Assembly (NCBI RefSeq): GCF_042466415.1
Contig: NZ_JAXHCH010000002.1
Location: forward strand, 992,001 to 1,056,000
Source: Albirhodobacter sp042466415
GTDB lineage: Bacteria > Pseudomonadota > Alphaproteobacteria > Rhodobacterales > Rhodobacteraceae
DNA: 64,000 bases
Direction of reading: 5' to 3'
Numbering within the stretch: the stretch's first letter is position 1; the number at the start of each line of letters is the position of its first letter. The position numbers were made by a program, and so were the translations under genes. Positions 8,618 through 17,476 of the stretch are shown one piece after another. The notes beneath the pieces were generated by a model that did no database searches, had not been told where the DNA came from, and was given only the letters and a program-made list of their open reading frames with translations.

Positions 8618-9238
8618 ATGAAGCCCCCAAAAACGCCAAAACCTCCCGCCTCACATTCTTTGAGTGACGATGCGCAAGGGATTGTTTTCGGCGCCTTTAT
8701 GGCGGCCTTCGGCATCACGATCCTGACCCATTCGGGGTTTGTCACCGGTCAGACCGCCGGGCTTGCGGTGCTGCTCTCCTATACGACGGGATGGTCGTTC
8801 GGCGCGGTGTTCTTCGCGATCAACCTGCCGTTCTATTGGCTCGGCTACAAACGTCTGGGCAGTGTGTTCGTCCTCAAAACCTTCGCCGCGGTCGGATTAT
8901 TGTCGTTATTTTCCGCGATCATGCCACGCTACATCAGCTTCGATGCGCTGAACCCCGCCTTCGCGGCCATCTTATTCGGCTTTTCCTCTGGCGCGGGCCT
9001 TCTCGCGCTGTTCCGACACGGCGCAAGCCTCGGGGGCGTCGGGATCGTTGCGATTTATCTTCAGGATAAAACCGGGTTCAAGGCGGGCAAGACACAGCTT
9101 TTGTTCGATGTCGTGGTCTTTGCCGTAGCGCTTCTCTTGCGCGATCCGCTCACGGTCGCTTGGTCCTTCCTTGGCGCGCTTGTCCTCAATATGGTGATCA
9201 TGATGAATCACCGCAGGGATCGCTATATCGCGACATAA
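8618..9238 (+). CDS. YitT-family membrane protein
   Basis: 206-residue integral membrane protein with about five to six hydrophobic segments. The family-like motif HSGFVTGQTAGLAVLLSY is near the N-terminus and FRHGASLGGVGIVA sits mid-protein. The function of YitT proteins is not settled; transport is presumed. It lies 12 bp upstream of an SMR transporter gene, so the two may be co-transcribed. Confidence 0.82.
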   Translation: MKPPKTPKPPASHSLSDDAQGIVFGAFMAAFGITILTHSGFVTGQTAGLAVLLSYTTGWSFGAVFFAINLPFYWLGYKRLGSVFVLKTFAAVGLLSLFSAIMPRYISFDALNPAFAAILFGFSSGAGLLALFRHGASLGGVGIVAIYLQDKTGFKAGKTQLLFDVVVFAVALLLRDPLTVAWSFLGALVLNMVIMMNHRRDRYIAT

Positions 9239-9250
9239 TCCGGAGGCCTC

Positions 9251-9595
9251 ATGGCGCCCAATTACATGACCTATGTCTATTTGCTGATTGCGGTGCTGTT
9301 TGAGACCTTCGGCTCGACCTGCCTTCAAGCGAGCCAGCAGTTCACCAAACTCATGCCGTCTCTCGGGGTGCTGTTTGGGTTCGCGGGCGCGTTTTACTTC
9401 TTCACGCTCGTGCTGCGCGATCTGCCTTTGGGTATTACCTACGCGCTCTGGTCCGGAATCGGTATGATCCTGATCACCGCCTCCGGCCGCATCATCTTCG
9501 GGCAAAAGCTGGACGCCCCCGCGATGCTCGGATTGGCGCTTATTATTGCAGGGATCGTTGTCATCAACCTGTTTTCCAAGTCTGGCACGCATTAA
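9251..9595 (+). CDS. SMR-family small multidrug/quaternary-ammonium exporter
   Basis: 114-residue four-helix inner-membrane exporter of the EmrE family, which works as a dimer and exchanges cationic drugs or guanidinium-like compounds for protons. The essential membrane-embedded acid is Glu18 in AVLFETFGST, and the TYALWSGIGM motif of helix 3 is present. Some SMR members export metabolites instead, so the substrate is open. It closely follows the yitT-like gene. Confidence 0.88.
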   Translation: MAPNYMTYVYLLIAVLFETFGSTCLQASQQFTKLMPSLGVLFGFAGAFYFFTLVLRDLPLGITYALWSGIGMILITASGRIIFGQKLDAPAMLGLALIIAGIVVINLFSKSGTH

Positions 9596-9665
9596 GCGCG
9601 CATAAGGCTGGTCTTTGGAGTCGTTTCACGCTATGCGCGGCACAAAGCACGAATAGGCGGATAAA

Positions 9666-11486
9666 ATGGACCTTCGCAATATCGCGATTATCGCACACGT
9701 TGACCACGGGAAAACCACCCTCGTTGACAAACTCCTGAGCCAGTCTGGCGCATTCCGGGAGAACCAAGCCGTGGCCGAACGCGCCATGGATAACAACGAC
9801 ATCGAGCGCGAGCGCGGGATCACCATCCTTGCCAAGTGTACGAGCGTTGAATGGAAAGGCACGCGGATCAACATCGTTGACACGCCAGGCCACGCCGACT
9901 TCGGCGGCGAGGTGGAGCGTATCCTCTCGATGGTTGACGGCGTTTGCCTGTTGGTCGACGCGGCTGAAGGCCCGATGCCGCAAACGAAATTCGTTTGCTC
10001 GAAGGCCCTCGCCCTCGGTCTCAAACCGATCGTCGTTTTGAACAAGGTCGACAAGCCCGCCGCAGAGCCGGATCGTGCGCTTGACCAAGTCTTCGATCTC
10101 TTCGCCAACTTGGGCGCGGATGACGAGCAACTCGACTTCCCGCATGTTTACGCATCGGGTATCGGCGGTTGGGCTGACAACGTCCTCGACGGCCCGCGCG
10201 AGAACCTCGACGCGCTGTTCGATCTGATCGTTGATCACGTCAAAACACCAAAGCAGGTCGAGCGCGCTGACGAGCCGTTCCAGATGCTCGCAACAACCCT
10301 CGGCGCCGACCCGTTCATCGGTCGGATCCTGACCGGCCGCGTTGAAGCTGGCCGCGTTAAGGTTGGCGACAGCGTGAAAGCTCTTTCGCGCAAAGGCGAC
10401 AAAATCGAACAATTCCGGATCACCAAGATCCTGGCGTTCCGTGGCCTGTCGCAACAGCCGATCGAAGAAGCAGAAGCAGGCGACATCGTGTCAATCGCGG
10501 GCATGACCAAAGCGACCGTGGCCGACACAATCTGTGCGCTCGACGTCGACAAGGCAATCGACGCGCAGCCGATTGATCCGCCGACCATCTCTGTGACCTT
10601 CTCGATCAACGACAGCCCGCTCGCGGGTAAGGACGGCTCCAAGGTGCAATCGCGGATCATCCGTGAGCGTCTCTTGAAAGAGGCTGAAACCAACGTCGCA
10701 ATCCGCGTCGAAGATACACCGGGCGGCGAAGCCTTCGTGGTCTCGGGCCGTGGCGAATTGCAAATGGGCGTTCTCATTGAAAACATGCGCCGTGAGGGCT
10801 TCGAATTGTCGATCTCGCGTCCGCGCGTGATCTTCCGCGAAGAAAACGGCGTGCGCATGGAGCCGATCGAGGAAGTCATCATCGACGTGGATGATGAATA
10901 CTCGGGCGTTGTGATCGAGAAACTGACCGGTCACCGCAAGGGCGATCTGGCGGAAATGCGTCCGGCTGGCGTGGGCAAAACCCGCATCGTCGCACATGTC
11001 CCGTCGCGCGGCCTGATCGGTTACCAAGGCGAATTCATGACCGATACGCGCGGCAACGGCGTGTTGAACCGGATCTTCCATGACTGGGCGCCTTACAAAG
11101 GCCCGATCTCGGGTCGTCGCCAAGGCGTTCTGATCTCGATGGAAAACGGCACTTCGGTCTCCTACGCACTGTGGAAGCTCGAAGATCGCGGTAAGTTCTT
11201 CATCGGCGCGCAGGAAGCTGTGTACCAAGGCATGATCTTGGGCGAGCATAACCGCGACAACGATCTGGAAATCAACCCGCTCAAGGGCAAACAGCTGACC
11301 AACGTGCGCGCTTCGGGCACGGATGAAGCCGTTCGCCTGACAACGCCGGTCCGGATGTCGCTCGAAGAAGCGATTGCCTATATCGACGACGACGAGTTGG
11401 TAGAAGTAACGCCGAAGGCCGTTCGTCTTCGCAAGCGCTACCTCGATCCGCATGAGCGCAAGCGCATGGCAAAAGTCGAAGCATAA
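9666..11486 (+). CDS. typA: TypA/BipA ribosome-associated GTPase
   Basis: Translational GTPase of 606 residues that binds ribosomes and aids 50S assembly and stress or cold growth. Motifs: G1 AHVDHGKTT (10-18), G2/G3 around ERERGITI and DTPGHADFGGEV, and G4 NKVDKPAAEPDR. It also has the C-terminal BipA-specific domain (GRRQGVLISMENGTSVSYAL). Length is typical. The start follows an AGGCGGAT ribosome site. A terminator follows at 11504. Confidence 0.97.
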   Translation: MDLRNIAIIAHVDHGKTTLVDKLLSQSGAFRENQAVAERAMDNNDIERERGITILAKCTSVEWKGTRINIVDTPGHADFGGEVERILSMVDGVCLLVDAAEGPMPQTKFVCSKALALGLKPIVVLNKVDKPAAEPDRALDQVFDLFANLGADDEQLDFPHVYASGIGGWADNVLDGPRENLDALFDLIVDHVKTPKQVERADEPFQMLATTLGADPFIGRILTGRVEAGRVKVGDSVKALSRKGDKIEQFRITKILAFRGLSQQPIEEAEAGDIVSIAGMTKATVADTICALDVDKAIDAQPIDPPTISVTFSINDSPLAGKDGSKVQSRIIRERLLKEAETNVAIRVEDTPGGEAFVVSGRGELQMGVLIENMRREGFELSISRPRVIFREENGVRMEPIEEVIIDVDDEYSGVVIEKLTGHRKGDLAEMRPAGVGKTRIVAHVPSRGLIGYQGEFMTDTRGNGVLNRIFHDWAPYKGPISGRRQGVLISMENGTSVSYALWKLEDRGKFFIGAQEAVYQGMILGEHNRDNDLEINPLKGKQLTNVRASGTDEAVRLTTPVRMSLEEAIAYIDDDELVEVTPKAVRLRKRYLDPHERKRMAKVEA

Positions 11487-11503
11487 TTCGATTCTTTATC
11501 TGG

Positions 11504-11532
11504 AAACGGGGGGCCAATCGGTCCCCCGTTTT
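11504..11532 (+). terminator. Terminator after typA
   Basis: Hairpin with stem AAACGGGGG / CCCCCGTTT and a loop around GCCAATCGGT, followed by TTCG. It lies just past the typA stop. Confidence 0.8.
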
Positions 11533-11603
11533 CGTTTGTGCGGCCATCTTCCGGGGGCTCGCCGGAGCGCATGACGCTAACGCGCGACATCGACGCATAA
11601 GAA

Positions 11604-11632
11604 AACGCGCGGGAAAACCCTTCCCGCGCGTT
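11604..11632 (-). terminator. Terminator of the class II amidotransferase gene
   Basis: Inverted repeat AACGCGCGGGAA / TTCCCGCGCGTT; read on the minus strand it ends in a T run. It lies just downstream of the stop at 11654. Confidence 0.8.
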
Positions 11633-11653
11633 CCGAAACTCTAAAACCGAGGC

Positions 11654-12454
11654 TTATTGCGCCGCGAGCGCTTCCTCGCAGCTCGGCGTGAATGGCTCGA
11701 TCGTCATATCCTTGCCCTCAAACGTGCAGAACGAATTGGCAGGAACCGAGCACCAATCCGCTTGCCCCGTCTCCAATGGCTCGGACACAACCGCACGCCC
11801 ACCCCGCGAACTCGACCAGCGATGGAACAAAGTCGGGGCCTGATCGTCGGAGGCATAGCGAATGGCATAGAGGCGCTTCCCATCCGAAAACGCACATGTC
11901 AGGCGCATATGCGGCGCCGCGCCGCGCGCCTTTGACAAGGCCTCGAATTGTGCGGCAGCCTGTTCCATCGCAGCTTTCGGATCAGCATCCAAACCCAGAC
12001 CAAGCGCGACGAGGAAAAGCGCCTCGCTGTCGGTCGCGCCTTTGCGCTGCGGGTAAAGCGCATCGCAAATCATCATCTCGGCATCGCGGCGAAACGCATC
12101 ATACCCGCCAATCTGCCCGTTATGCATGAAGCTCCAACGGCCAACAGTGAAGGGGTGACAATTGTTGCGCGATGTCGCTGTGCCGGTCGACGCGCGGACA
12201 TGGGACAAAAAGAGCGAGGATTTCACCTGCCCGATCAACGATTTGAGATTGGGATCCGACCACGCCGGCAAAACGTCTCGGTATTGCCCCGGCGTTTCCC
12301 GATCGCCGTACCAAGCCAACCCGAACCCGTCCGCGTTGATCGCCGTATGGCATTTCGTCGCGCATTGCGACTGATGGATCAGCGAATGCCCAGGCCTGCT
12401 GATAATATCCTCAAGGTAGATTTCGCGCCCGATATAGGCAGCCCAGCGACACAT
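11654..12454 (-). CDS. Class II glutamine amidotransferase (YafJ-like)
   Basis: 266-residue protein with an N-terminal nucleophile Cys2 (MCRWAAYIG) and Ntn-hydrolase features: NADGFGLAWYG, HVRASTGT, NCHPF and WSFMHNGQIGG. These proteins hydrolyse glutamine amide or related gamma-glutamyl substrates; the acceptor is not known. No synthase domain is fused. It stands alone on the minus strand with its own terminator. Confidence 0.88.
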   Translation of the reverse strand: MCRWAAYIGREIYLEDIISRPGHSLIHQSQCATKCHTAINADGFGLAWYGDRETPGQYRDVLPAWSDPNLKSLIGQVKSSLFLSHVRASTGTATSRNNCHPFTVGRWSFMHNGQIGGYDAFRRDAEMMICDALYPQRKGATDSEALFLVALGLGLDADPKAAMEQAAAQFEALSKARGAAPHMRLTCAFSDGKRLYAIRYASDDQAPTLFHRWSSSRGGRAVVSEPLETGQADWCSVPANSFCTFEGKDMTIEPFTPSCEEALAAQ

Positions 12455-12532
12455 AGTGACCTCACAGGCGGTTGTTTCCGCCCCGATTGTAATAAATGAA
12501 CAAAGCCATCATAGCCCAATCGGGGCGAAAGG

Positions 12533-12820
12533 TCAGAGGTTTTCTTCGACAATCACCAACTCGCGCTTTGCAGCGCCAATCGCGTGAGCAAGTGCCGCCT
12601 GATATTCAGGCGAATGGTAGCAGGCAACCGCATCCTCAACGGATGCAAAACGTGCCACGACATTGCGCGGACGCTCCTTCCCCTCGAGCTGCACATACCG
12701 CGCGCCACGCGCGATGAAAGCCCCGCCGTGCTTTGCGATCGCAGGGCCTGCAAGCTCGGCATATTTGCCGTAAGCATCAGGGTCCGTGACGGTCACATGG
12801 GCGATCCAAAGTGCGCTCAT
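12533..12820 (-). CDS. DUF1330 family protein
   Basis: 95-residue dimeric alpha/beta-barrel-type protein. Family features are WIAHVTVTDPDAYGKYAELA at the N-terminus and RFASVEDAVACYHSPEYQAA later. The start at 12820 follows GGAG and lies 1 bp after the alaS stop, so it is translated from the alaS transcript. Function of DUF1330 is unknown. Upstream in-frame codons to 12931 fall inside alaS and are not part of the family. Confidence 0.87.
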   Translation of the reverse strand: MSALWIAHVTVTDPDAYGKYAELAGPAIAKHGGAFIARGARYVQLEGKERPRNVVARFASVEDAVACYHSPEYQAALAHAIGAAKRELVIVEENL

Positions 12821-12821
12821 C

Positions 12822-15473
12822 TCAAGCTCCAATCGCGGCTTCTGCCGCTGCAATCGCTTCCGCAGCCTTCGAAGCATCCGCACCGCCAGCCTGCGCCATA
12901 TCCGCGCGCCCGCCGCCGCCTTTGCCGCCAAGCGCCGTCGCCGCCGCTTTAACGATATCTACAGCAGAAACCTTATCCGTCATATCGGCGGTAACGCCCG
13001 CCGCAACGGCGGCCTTTCCGCCCGTATCCGCAACAACCAAAACCGCGCCGGAGCCGATTTTTTCTTTCAGGCTATCAACCAAGGCGGGCAAGTCTTTCCC
13101 CGTCACGCCCGAAACAACTTGCGCGAGGAATTTCACACCGTTGATTTCTTTGATCTCGGGCGCCCCTGCCGCACCGCCACCCATCGCCAGTTCGCGACGC
13201 AACTGTGCAACCTCATTGGCAAGCGCCTTGCGCTCCTCCGCCAAGGCACGCACGCGATCTGCGACATCGGACGGCGCGGTTTTCAACACCGCTGCCGTCT
13301 CGATGAGACGCGCATTTTGAGCGTTCAAATAGTCCAGCGCCGCCTGCCCCGTCAGAGCCTCGAAGCGCCGCACCCCTGCCGAAGACGCGCTATCGCCAAT
13401 CGCGACAAATGCACCGATATCGCCGGTGCGCTTCACATGGGTGCCGCCGCAGAGTTCAAGCGAATAAGTTGCTTTATCGGCGCCCTTGTTCGATCCGGCC
13501 AAACGCCCCATCGACACCACACGAACTTCGTCGCCGTATTTCTCACCAAACAGCGCCTGCGCGCCCAGACCGCGCGCGTCATCCGGCGTCATGATCCGTG
13601 TTTCCACCGACGTATTCTGACGAATAAAGTCATTTACCTCTGCCTCAACGCGCGTGATCTCGTTCGCGGTCAGACCCTTCGAATGGCTGAAGTCGAAGCG
13701 CAAACGGTCGTCCGCGTTCAAAGAGCCCTTCTGCGCAACGTGATCACCCAGTGCACGGCGAAGCGCCTCATGCAACAAATGCGTCGCCGAGTGGTTCGCG
13801 CGAATGGCCGAACGGCGCGTGTGATCAACGATCAGGCGCGCGGCCTGCCCCTTGGTGATCTCGCCGGAGGTCAGTTCTGCGATGTGAATGAAGACACCGG
13901 CGACCTTTTTCGTATCCGTAATCCGCGCCGAGCCGGTTTCCGTCTCGATCACGCCCTGATCCCCGACTTGACCACCAGACTCCGCGTAGAACGGCGTCTG
14001 GTTCACGACGATCGACACTTTTCCATCCGCTTTCGGGGCAATAGCGCCGTCAACAACCAGCGCGAGAATTTGCCCCTCCGCCGCCTCGGTATCATAGCCT
14101 AGGAATTCTGTGACGCCGTTTTTCTCAGCGATATCAAACCAAACGGTCGCATCGGCCGCCTCGCCCGATCCCGCCCAGCTCGCACGTGCCTTAGCTTTTT
14201 GTTCCGCCATTGCGGTGTCGAAACCGTCCGTTGCGACCTCGCGGCCCTTCTCACGCAATGCATCTTGCGTGAGATCCAGCGGGAAACCGTAAGTGTCGTA
14301 AAGTTTGAACGCGACTTCGCCCGGCAGCGCGGCATCGTCCGGCAGCCCCGACAGCTCGTCATCCAAAAGCTTCAGGCCACGATCCAAGGTCGTCTTGAAG
14401 CGGGTTTCCTCCAGACGGAGTGTTTCTTCGATCAGCGCCTGCGCCTGACCCAGTTCCGGATAAGCCGCACCCATCTCACGCACGAGCGCAGGCACGAGGC
14501 GGTGCATGACCGGATCTTTCGCACCCAACAGATGCGCGTGGCGCATCGCGCGGCGCATGATGCGGCGCAAAACATAACCGCGGCCATCCGACGACGGCAT
14601 CACGCCATCCGCAATCAGGAAAGAAGTCGACCGCAGGTGATCGGCGATGACGCGGTGATGCACATTCCCCGGACCATCGATCTCCGACGATGTCGCATGC
14701 GCGGAGGCTTCCATCAGGTTGCGCATCAAATCGGTGTCGTAATTGTCGTGTTTGCCTTGCAGCAAGGCGCCGATCCGCTCCAATCCCATGCCGGTATCGA
14801 TGGATTGCATATCGAGAGCGCGCATTGAGCCATCTTCGAACTGCTCGTTCTGCATGAAGACGTTGTTCCAGATCTCGATGAAACGGTCTCCATCCTCATC
14901 GGGCGAACCCGGAGGGCCACCGGCGATTTTATCTCCGTGATCGAAGAATATCTCGGTGCACGGGCCGCATGGGCCAGTCGGCCCCATCTGCCAGAAATTG
15001 TCATTCGTCGCGATGCGAATGATCCGATCATCCGACAGACCCGCGACTTTTTTCCAAAGATCGGCAGCCTCGTCATCGTTGTGATAAACCGTGACGAGAA
15101 GCTTGTCCTTCGGAATGTCGAATTCCTTCGTCAACAGCTCCCACGCGAAGGGAATTGCGCCTTCTTTGAAGTAGTCGCCAAAGGAGAAATTGCCCAACAT
15201 TTCAAAGAACGTGTGATGGCGTGCGGTGTAACCAACGTTATCAAGATCATTATGTTTGCCGCCCGCACGAACGCATTTTTGCGCTGTGGTGGCGCGCACA
15301 TAATCGCGTTTTTCCAACCCGGTGAAGCAGTTCTTGAATTGGACCATGCCCGAATTGGTGAACATCAAGGTCGGGTCATTGCGCGGGACGAGCGGAGAGC
15401 TATCCACGATGCGGTGACCATTCTTCTCGAAGAAATTGAGGAAGGTGGAGCGAATTTCATTCAAGCTGGGCAT
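12822..15473 (-). CDS. alaS: Alanyl-tRNA synthetase
   Basis: Class II aminoacyl-tRNA synthetase that charges tRNA-Ala and clears mischarged Ser/Gly. The 883 residues match the family. Class II motifs are visible at the N-terminus (MPSLNEIRSTFLNFFEKNGH, TNSGMVQFKNCFTG, HHTFFEMLGNFSFG). The editing domain has HSATHLLHEALR and CGGTH metal ligands, and the C-terminal C-Ala region is glycine-rich. It is followed immediately by the DUF1330 gene. Confidence 0.98.
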   Translation of the reverse strand: MPSLNEIRSTFLNFFEKNGHRIVDSSPLVPRNDPTLMFTNSGMVQFKNCFTGLEKRDYVRATTAQKCVRAGGKHNDLDNVGYTARHHTFFEMLGNFSFGDYFKEGAIPFAWELLTKEFDIPKDKLLVTVYHNDDEAADLWKKVAGLSDDRIIRIATNDNFWQMGPTGPCGPCTEIFFDHGDKIAGGPPGSPDEDGDRFIEIWNNVFMQNEQFEDGSMRALDMQSIDTGMGLERIGALLQGKHDNYDTDLMRNLMEASAHATSSEIDGPGNVHHRVIADHLRSTSFLIADGVMPSSDGRGYVLRRIMRRAMRHAHLLGAKDPVMHRLVPALVREMGAAYPELGQAQALIEETLRLEETRFKTTLDRGLKLLDDELSGLPDDAALPGEVAFKLYDTYGFPLDLTQDALREKGREVATDGFDTAMAEQKAKARASWAGSGEAADATVWFDIAEKNGVTEFLGYDTEAAEGQILALVVDGAIAPKADGKVSIVVNQTPFYAESGGQVGDQGVIETETGSARITDTKKVAGVFIHIAELTSGEITKGQAARLIVDHTRRSAIRANHSATHLLHEALRRALGDHVAQKGSLNADDRLRFDFSHSKGLTANEITRVEAEVNDFIRQNTSVETRIMTPDDARGLGAQALFGEKYGDEVRVVSMGRLAGSNKGADKATYSLELCGGTHVKRTGDIGAFVAIGDSASSAGVRRFEALTGQAALDYLNAQNARLIETAAVLKTAPSDVADRVRALAEERKALANEVAQLRRELAMGGGAAGAPEIKEINGVKFLAQVVSGVTGKDLPALVDSLKEKIGSGAVLVVADTGGKAAVAAGVTADMTDKVSAVDIVKAAATALGGKGGGGRADMAQAGGADASKAAEAIAAAEAAIGA

Positions 15474-15555
15474 GTCGGGGCCTTTGATTTACGGGCCGTT
15501 TCAGGCCATTTGCACCCGTTTAACGCCCCGCCTCGCCCCTGTCCACACAGCAAAA

Positions 15556-15577
15556 CGGCCGAGGAAATCCTCGGCCG
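15556..15577 (-). terminator. Terminator of recA
   Basis: Perfect 10-bp stem CGGCCGAGGA / TCCTCGGCCG with an AA loop; on the minus strand it is followed by a TTTTG run. It lies about 27 bp past the recA stop. Confidence 0.85.
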
Positions 15578-15603
15578 CGAAAACTTTCGAAATTTCGAAG
15601 AAA

Positions 15604-16671
15604 TCAATCTTCAACCATGTCCGGATCGTTATCATCCCCTGCGAAATCGAGGCCGTGCGATGCGCGGATTTTATCTTCAATTTCTTTGGCGACGTCAGGA
15701 TTGTCTTTCAAGAATGTTTTGGCATTCTCCCGCCCTTGCCCGATCCGCTGATCCCCGTAGGAATACCACGCGCCCGATTTATCGACCACGCCCGCTTTCA
15801 CACCGAGATCAACGAGCTCACCCGTCTTAGAGATACCTTCGCCGTACATGATATCGAACTCGACCTGCTTGAAGGGCGGCGCGACCTTATTCTTGACGAC
15901 CTTCACCCGCGTGCTGTTGCCGACGACCTCATCGCGATCCTTGATCGATCCGATGCGCCGGATATCGAGACGCACAGAGGCGTAAAACTTGAGCGCATGT
16001 CCCCCCGTCGTCGTTTCCGGCGAGCCGAACATTACGCCAATTTTCATCCGGATCTGGTTGATGAACACAACCATGCAATTTGAACGCCCGATCGACGCGG
16101 TCAATTTACGCATCGCTTGCGACATCAGACGCGCTTGCGCACCAACCGTTGCATCTCCCATGTCGCCTTCGATCTCGGCCTTTGGCGTCAACGCAGCAAC
16201 CGAGTCGACGACAACCATAGACACGGCGCCAGAGCGCACCAAAGTATCAACAATCTCAAGGGCTTGCTCACCTGTGTCTGGCTGCGAAATCAACAGCTCG
16301 TCCAAGTTCACCCCGAGTTTGCGCGCATAGCTGGGATCCAAAGCATGCTCGGCATCAACAAAGGCGCAAACGCCACCTTTCTTCTGCTCTTCCGCGACAG
16401 CATGAAGGGTTAAAGTCGTCTTACCCGAGCTTTCCGGGCCGTAGATCTCTACGATACGGCCCTTGGGCAAGCCACCAATGCCAAGGGCGATATCAAGCCC
16501 AAGCGACCCCGTTGACGTTGCTTCAATCTCGACAATCGGGCTATCGACGCCCAACCGCATGATAGAGCCCTTACCAAACTGACGTTCGATTTGAGCAAGC
16601 GCTGAATCGAGCGCCTTCTGTTTGTCCGCACTGCGTTTATCTGTCATGTCAAAAAGGCTCGCCGCTGTCAT
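15604..16671 (-). CDS. recA: RecA recombinase
   Basis: DNA strand-exchange protein and LexA co-protease. Walker A is GPESSGKTTL, followed by the family segments NLDELLISQPDTGEQALEI, VVVDSVAALTPKAEIEGDMGD and INQIRMKIGVMFGSPETTTGG. I chose the ATG at 16671 (355 residues, AAGGGA upstream), although the frame is open to 16722; another ATG lies 8 codons in. It is controlled by the LexA box at 16740-16754. Confidence 0.97.
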   Translation of the reverse strand: MTAASLFDMTDKRSADKQKALDSALAQIERQFGKGSIMRLGVDSPIVEIEATSTGSLGLDIALGIGGLPKGRIVEIYGPESSGKTTLTLHAVAEEQKKGGVCAFVDAEHALDPSYARKLGVNLDELLISQPDTGEQALEIVDTLVRSGAVSMVVVDSVAALTPKAEIEGDMGDATVGAQARLMSQAMRKLTASIGRSNCMVVFINQIRMKIGVMFGSPETTTGGHALKFYASVRLDIRRIGSIKDRDEVVGNSTRVKVVKNKVAPPFKQVEFDIMYGEGISKTGELVDLGVKAGVVDKSGAWYSYGDQRIGQGRENAKTFLKDNPDVAKEIEDKIRASHGLDFAGDDNDPDMVED

Positions 16672-16739
16672 GGTTTCAGATCCCTTATTCCACAGGCCAG
16701 AGAGATGGGCAATCCAACCCAAAGCATCGCCGTGCAGAT

Positions 16740-16754
16740 GTTCCTATCTTGTTC
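16740..16754. promoter_or_regulatory. LexA/SOS box upstream of recA
   Basis: GTTC-CTATCTT-GTTC is an exact match to the alphaproteobacterial SOS box GTTC-N7-GTTC, 69 bp upstream of the recA start. Known in this class as the LexA operator; its position fits repression of recA. Confidence 0.85.
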
Positions 16755-16882
16755 TAATTTGATAAGCACAAAACCAGAACACTTCAAGCAAAATCTTCCG
16801 CTACAGTCGATTTTTCGGCGACCAAGGACTGGTTTACGGCGCCGGTCGTGCGGTGTAGTGAAGTCACAAAGGATGGGTGTAT

Positions 16883-17476
16883 ATGCTGGTATTTTGGGAT
16901 CAAAGATTAACGTTCTTGGCGACACCAAAAACGGGTTCGACGGCGATTGAGACTGCGCTCGAACCGTTATCGAGCATGTCTATGCTGCGCCCTACCTCAA
17001 TGCGGCATTTGACAGCACAGGAATATTGCGCACATCTGGCACCGCTCTTGCGCGCGCAAACGGATGAGAACTTCACATCGCTTGCGATGATGCGCGATCC
17101 CATCGACTGGCTTCGGTCATGGTATCGGTTTTATCTGCGTGACGCCTTGGACGATTACGCGCTGACGCTTCGCACACGCGGGTTCGAGGCCTTTGTGCGC
17201 GATTACATCGACCAACACGACAGCCTTGCGCCGATCAGCGCACAACATAAATTTCTGTGCGATCCGTCCGGCAGCCCCTTGGTTGACCGGATTTTCCGAT
17301 ATGAGATGATCGACGATTTCGTGCGCTACCTTGAGGACCGCCTCGATTGCATCGTCACCCTGCCCCGGCTCAATGTGCCGCCGGCGGTGGATGTTGCCCT
17401 ATCAAGTGCAACCGAACAGGATTTGCGGGCCGCGATGCACGAAGATTTCGACCTCTACGCCGGGCTCGCATCTTAA
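16883..17476 (+). CDS. Sulfotransferase-like protein
   Basis: 197-residue protein with the 5'-PAPS-binding-like motif FLATPKTGSTAIETAL near the N-terminus and the second conserved region MMRDPIDWLRSWYRFY, as in sulfotransferase family proteins of roseobacters. The acceptor substrate is unknown. I chose ATG 16883 with AAAGGA upstream; a GTG at 16877 is also possible. Its stop overlaps the convergent cckA stop by 4 bp. Confidence 0.75.
   Translation: MLVFWDQRLTFLATPKTGSTAIETALEPLSSMSMLRPTSMRHLTAQEYCAHLAPLLRAQTDENFTSLAMMRDPIDWLRSWYRFYLRDALDDYALTLRTRGFEAFVRDYIDQHDSLAPISAQHKFLCDPSGSPLVDRIFRYEMIDDFVRYLEDRLDCIVTLPRLNVPPAVDVALSSATEQDLRAAMHEDFDLYAGLAS

Noticed and set aside
10491..11453. 320-codon open frame on the minus strand
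   Set aside because: Antisense to typA, which has complete GTPase motifs.
12786..14102. 438-codon open frame on the plus strand
   Set aside because: Antisense to alaS; the product is Arg/His-rich with no family resemblance.
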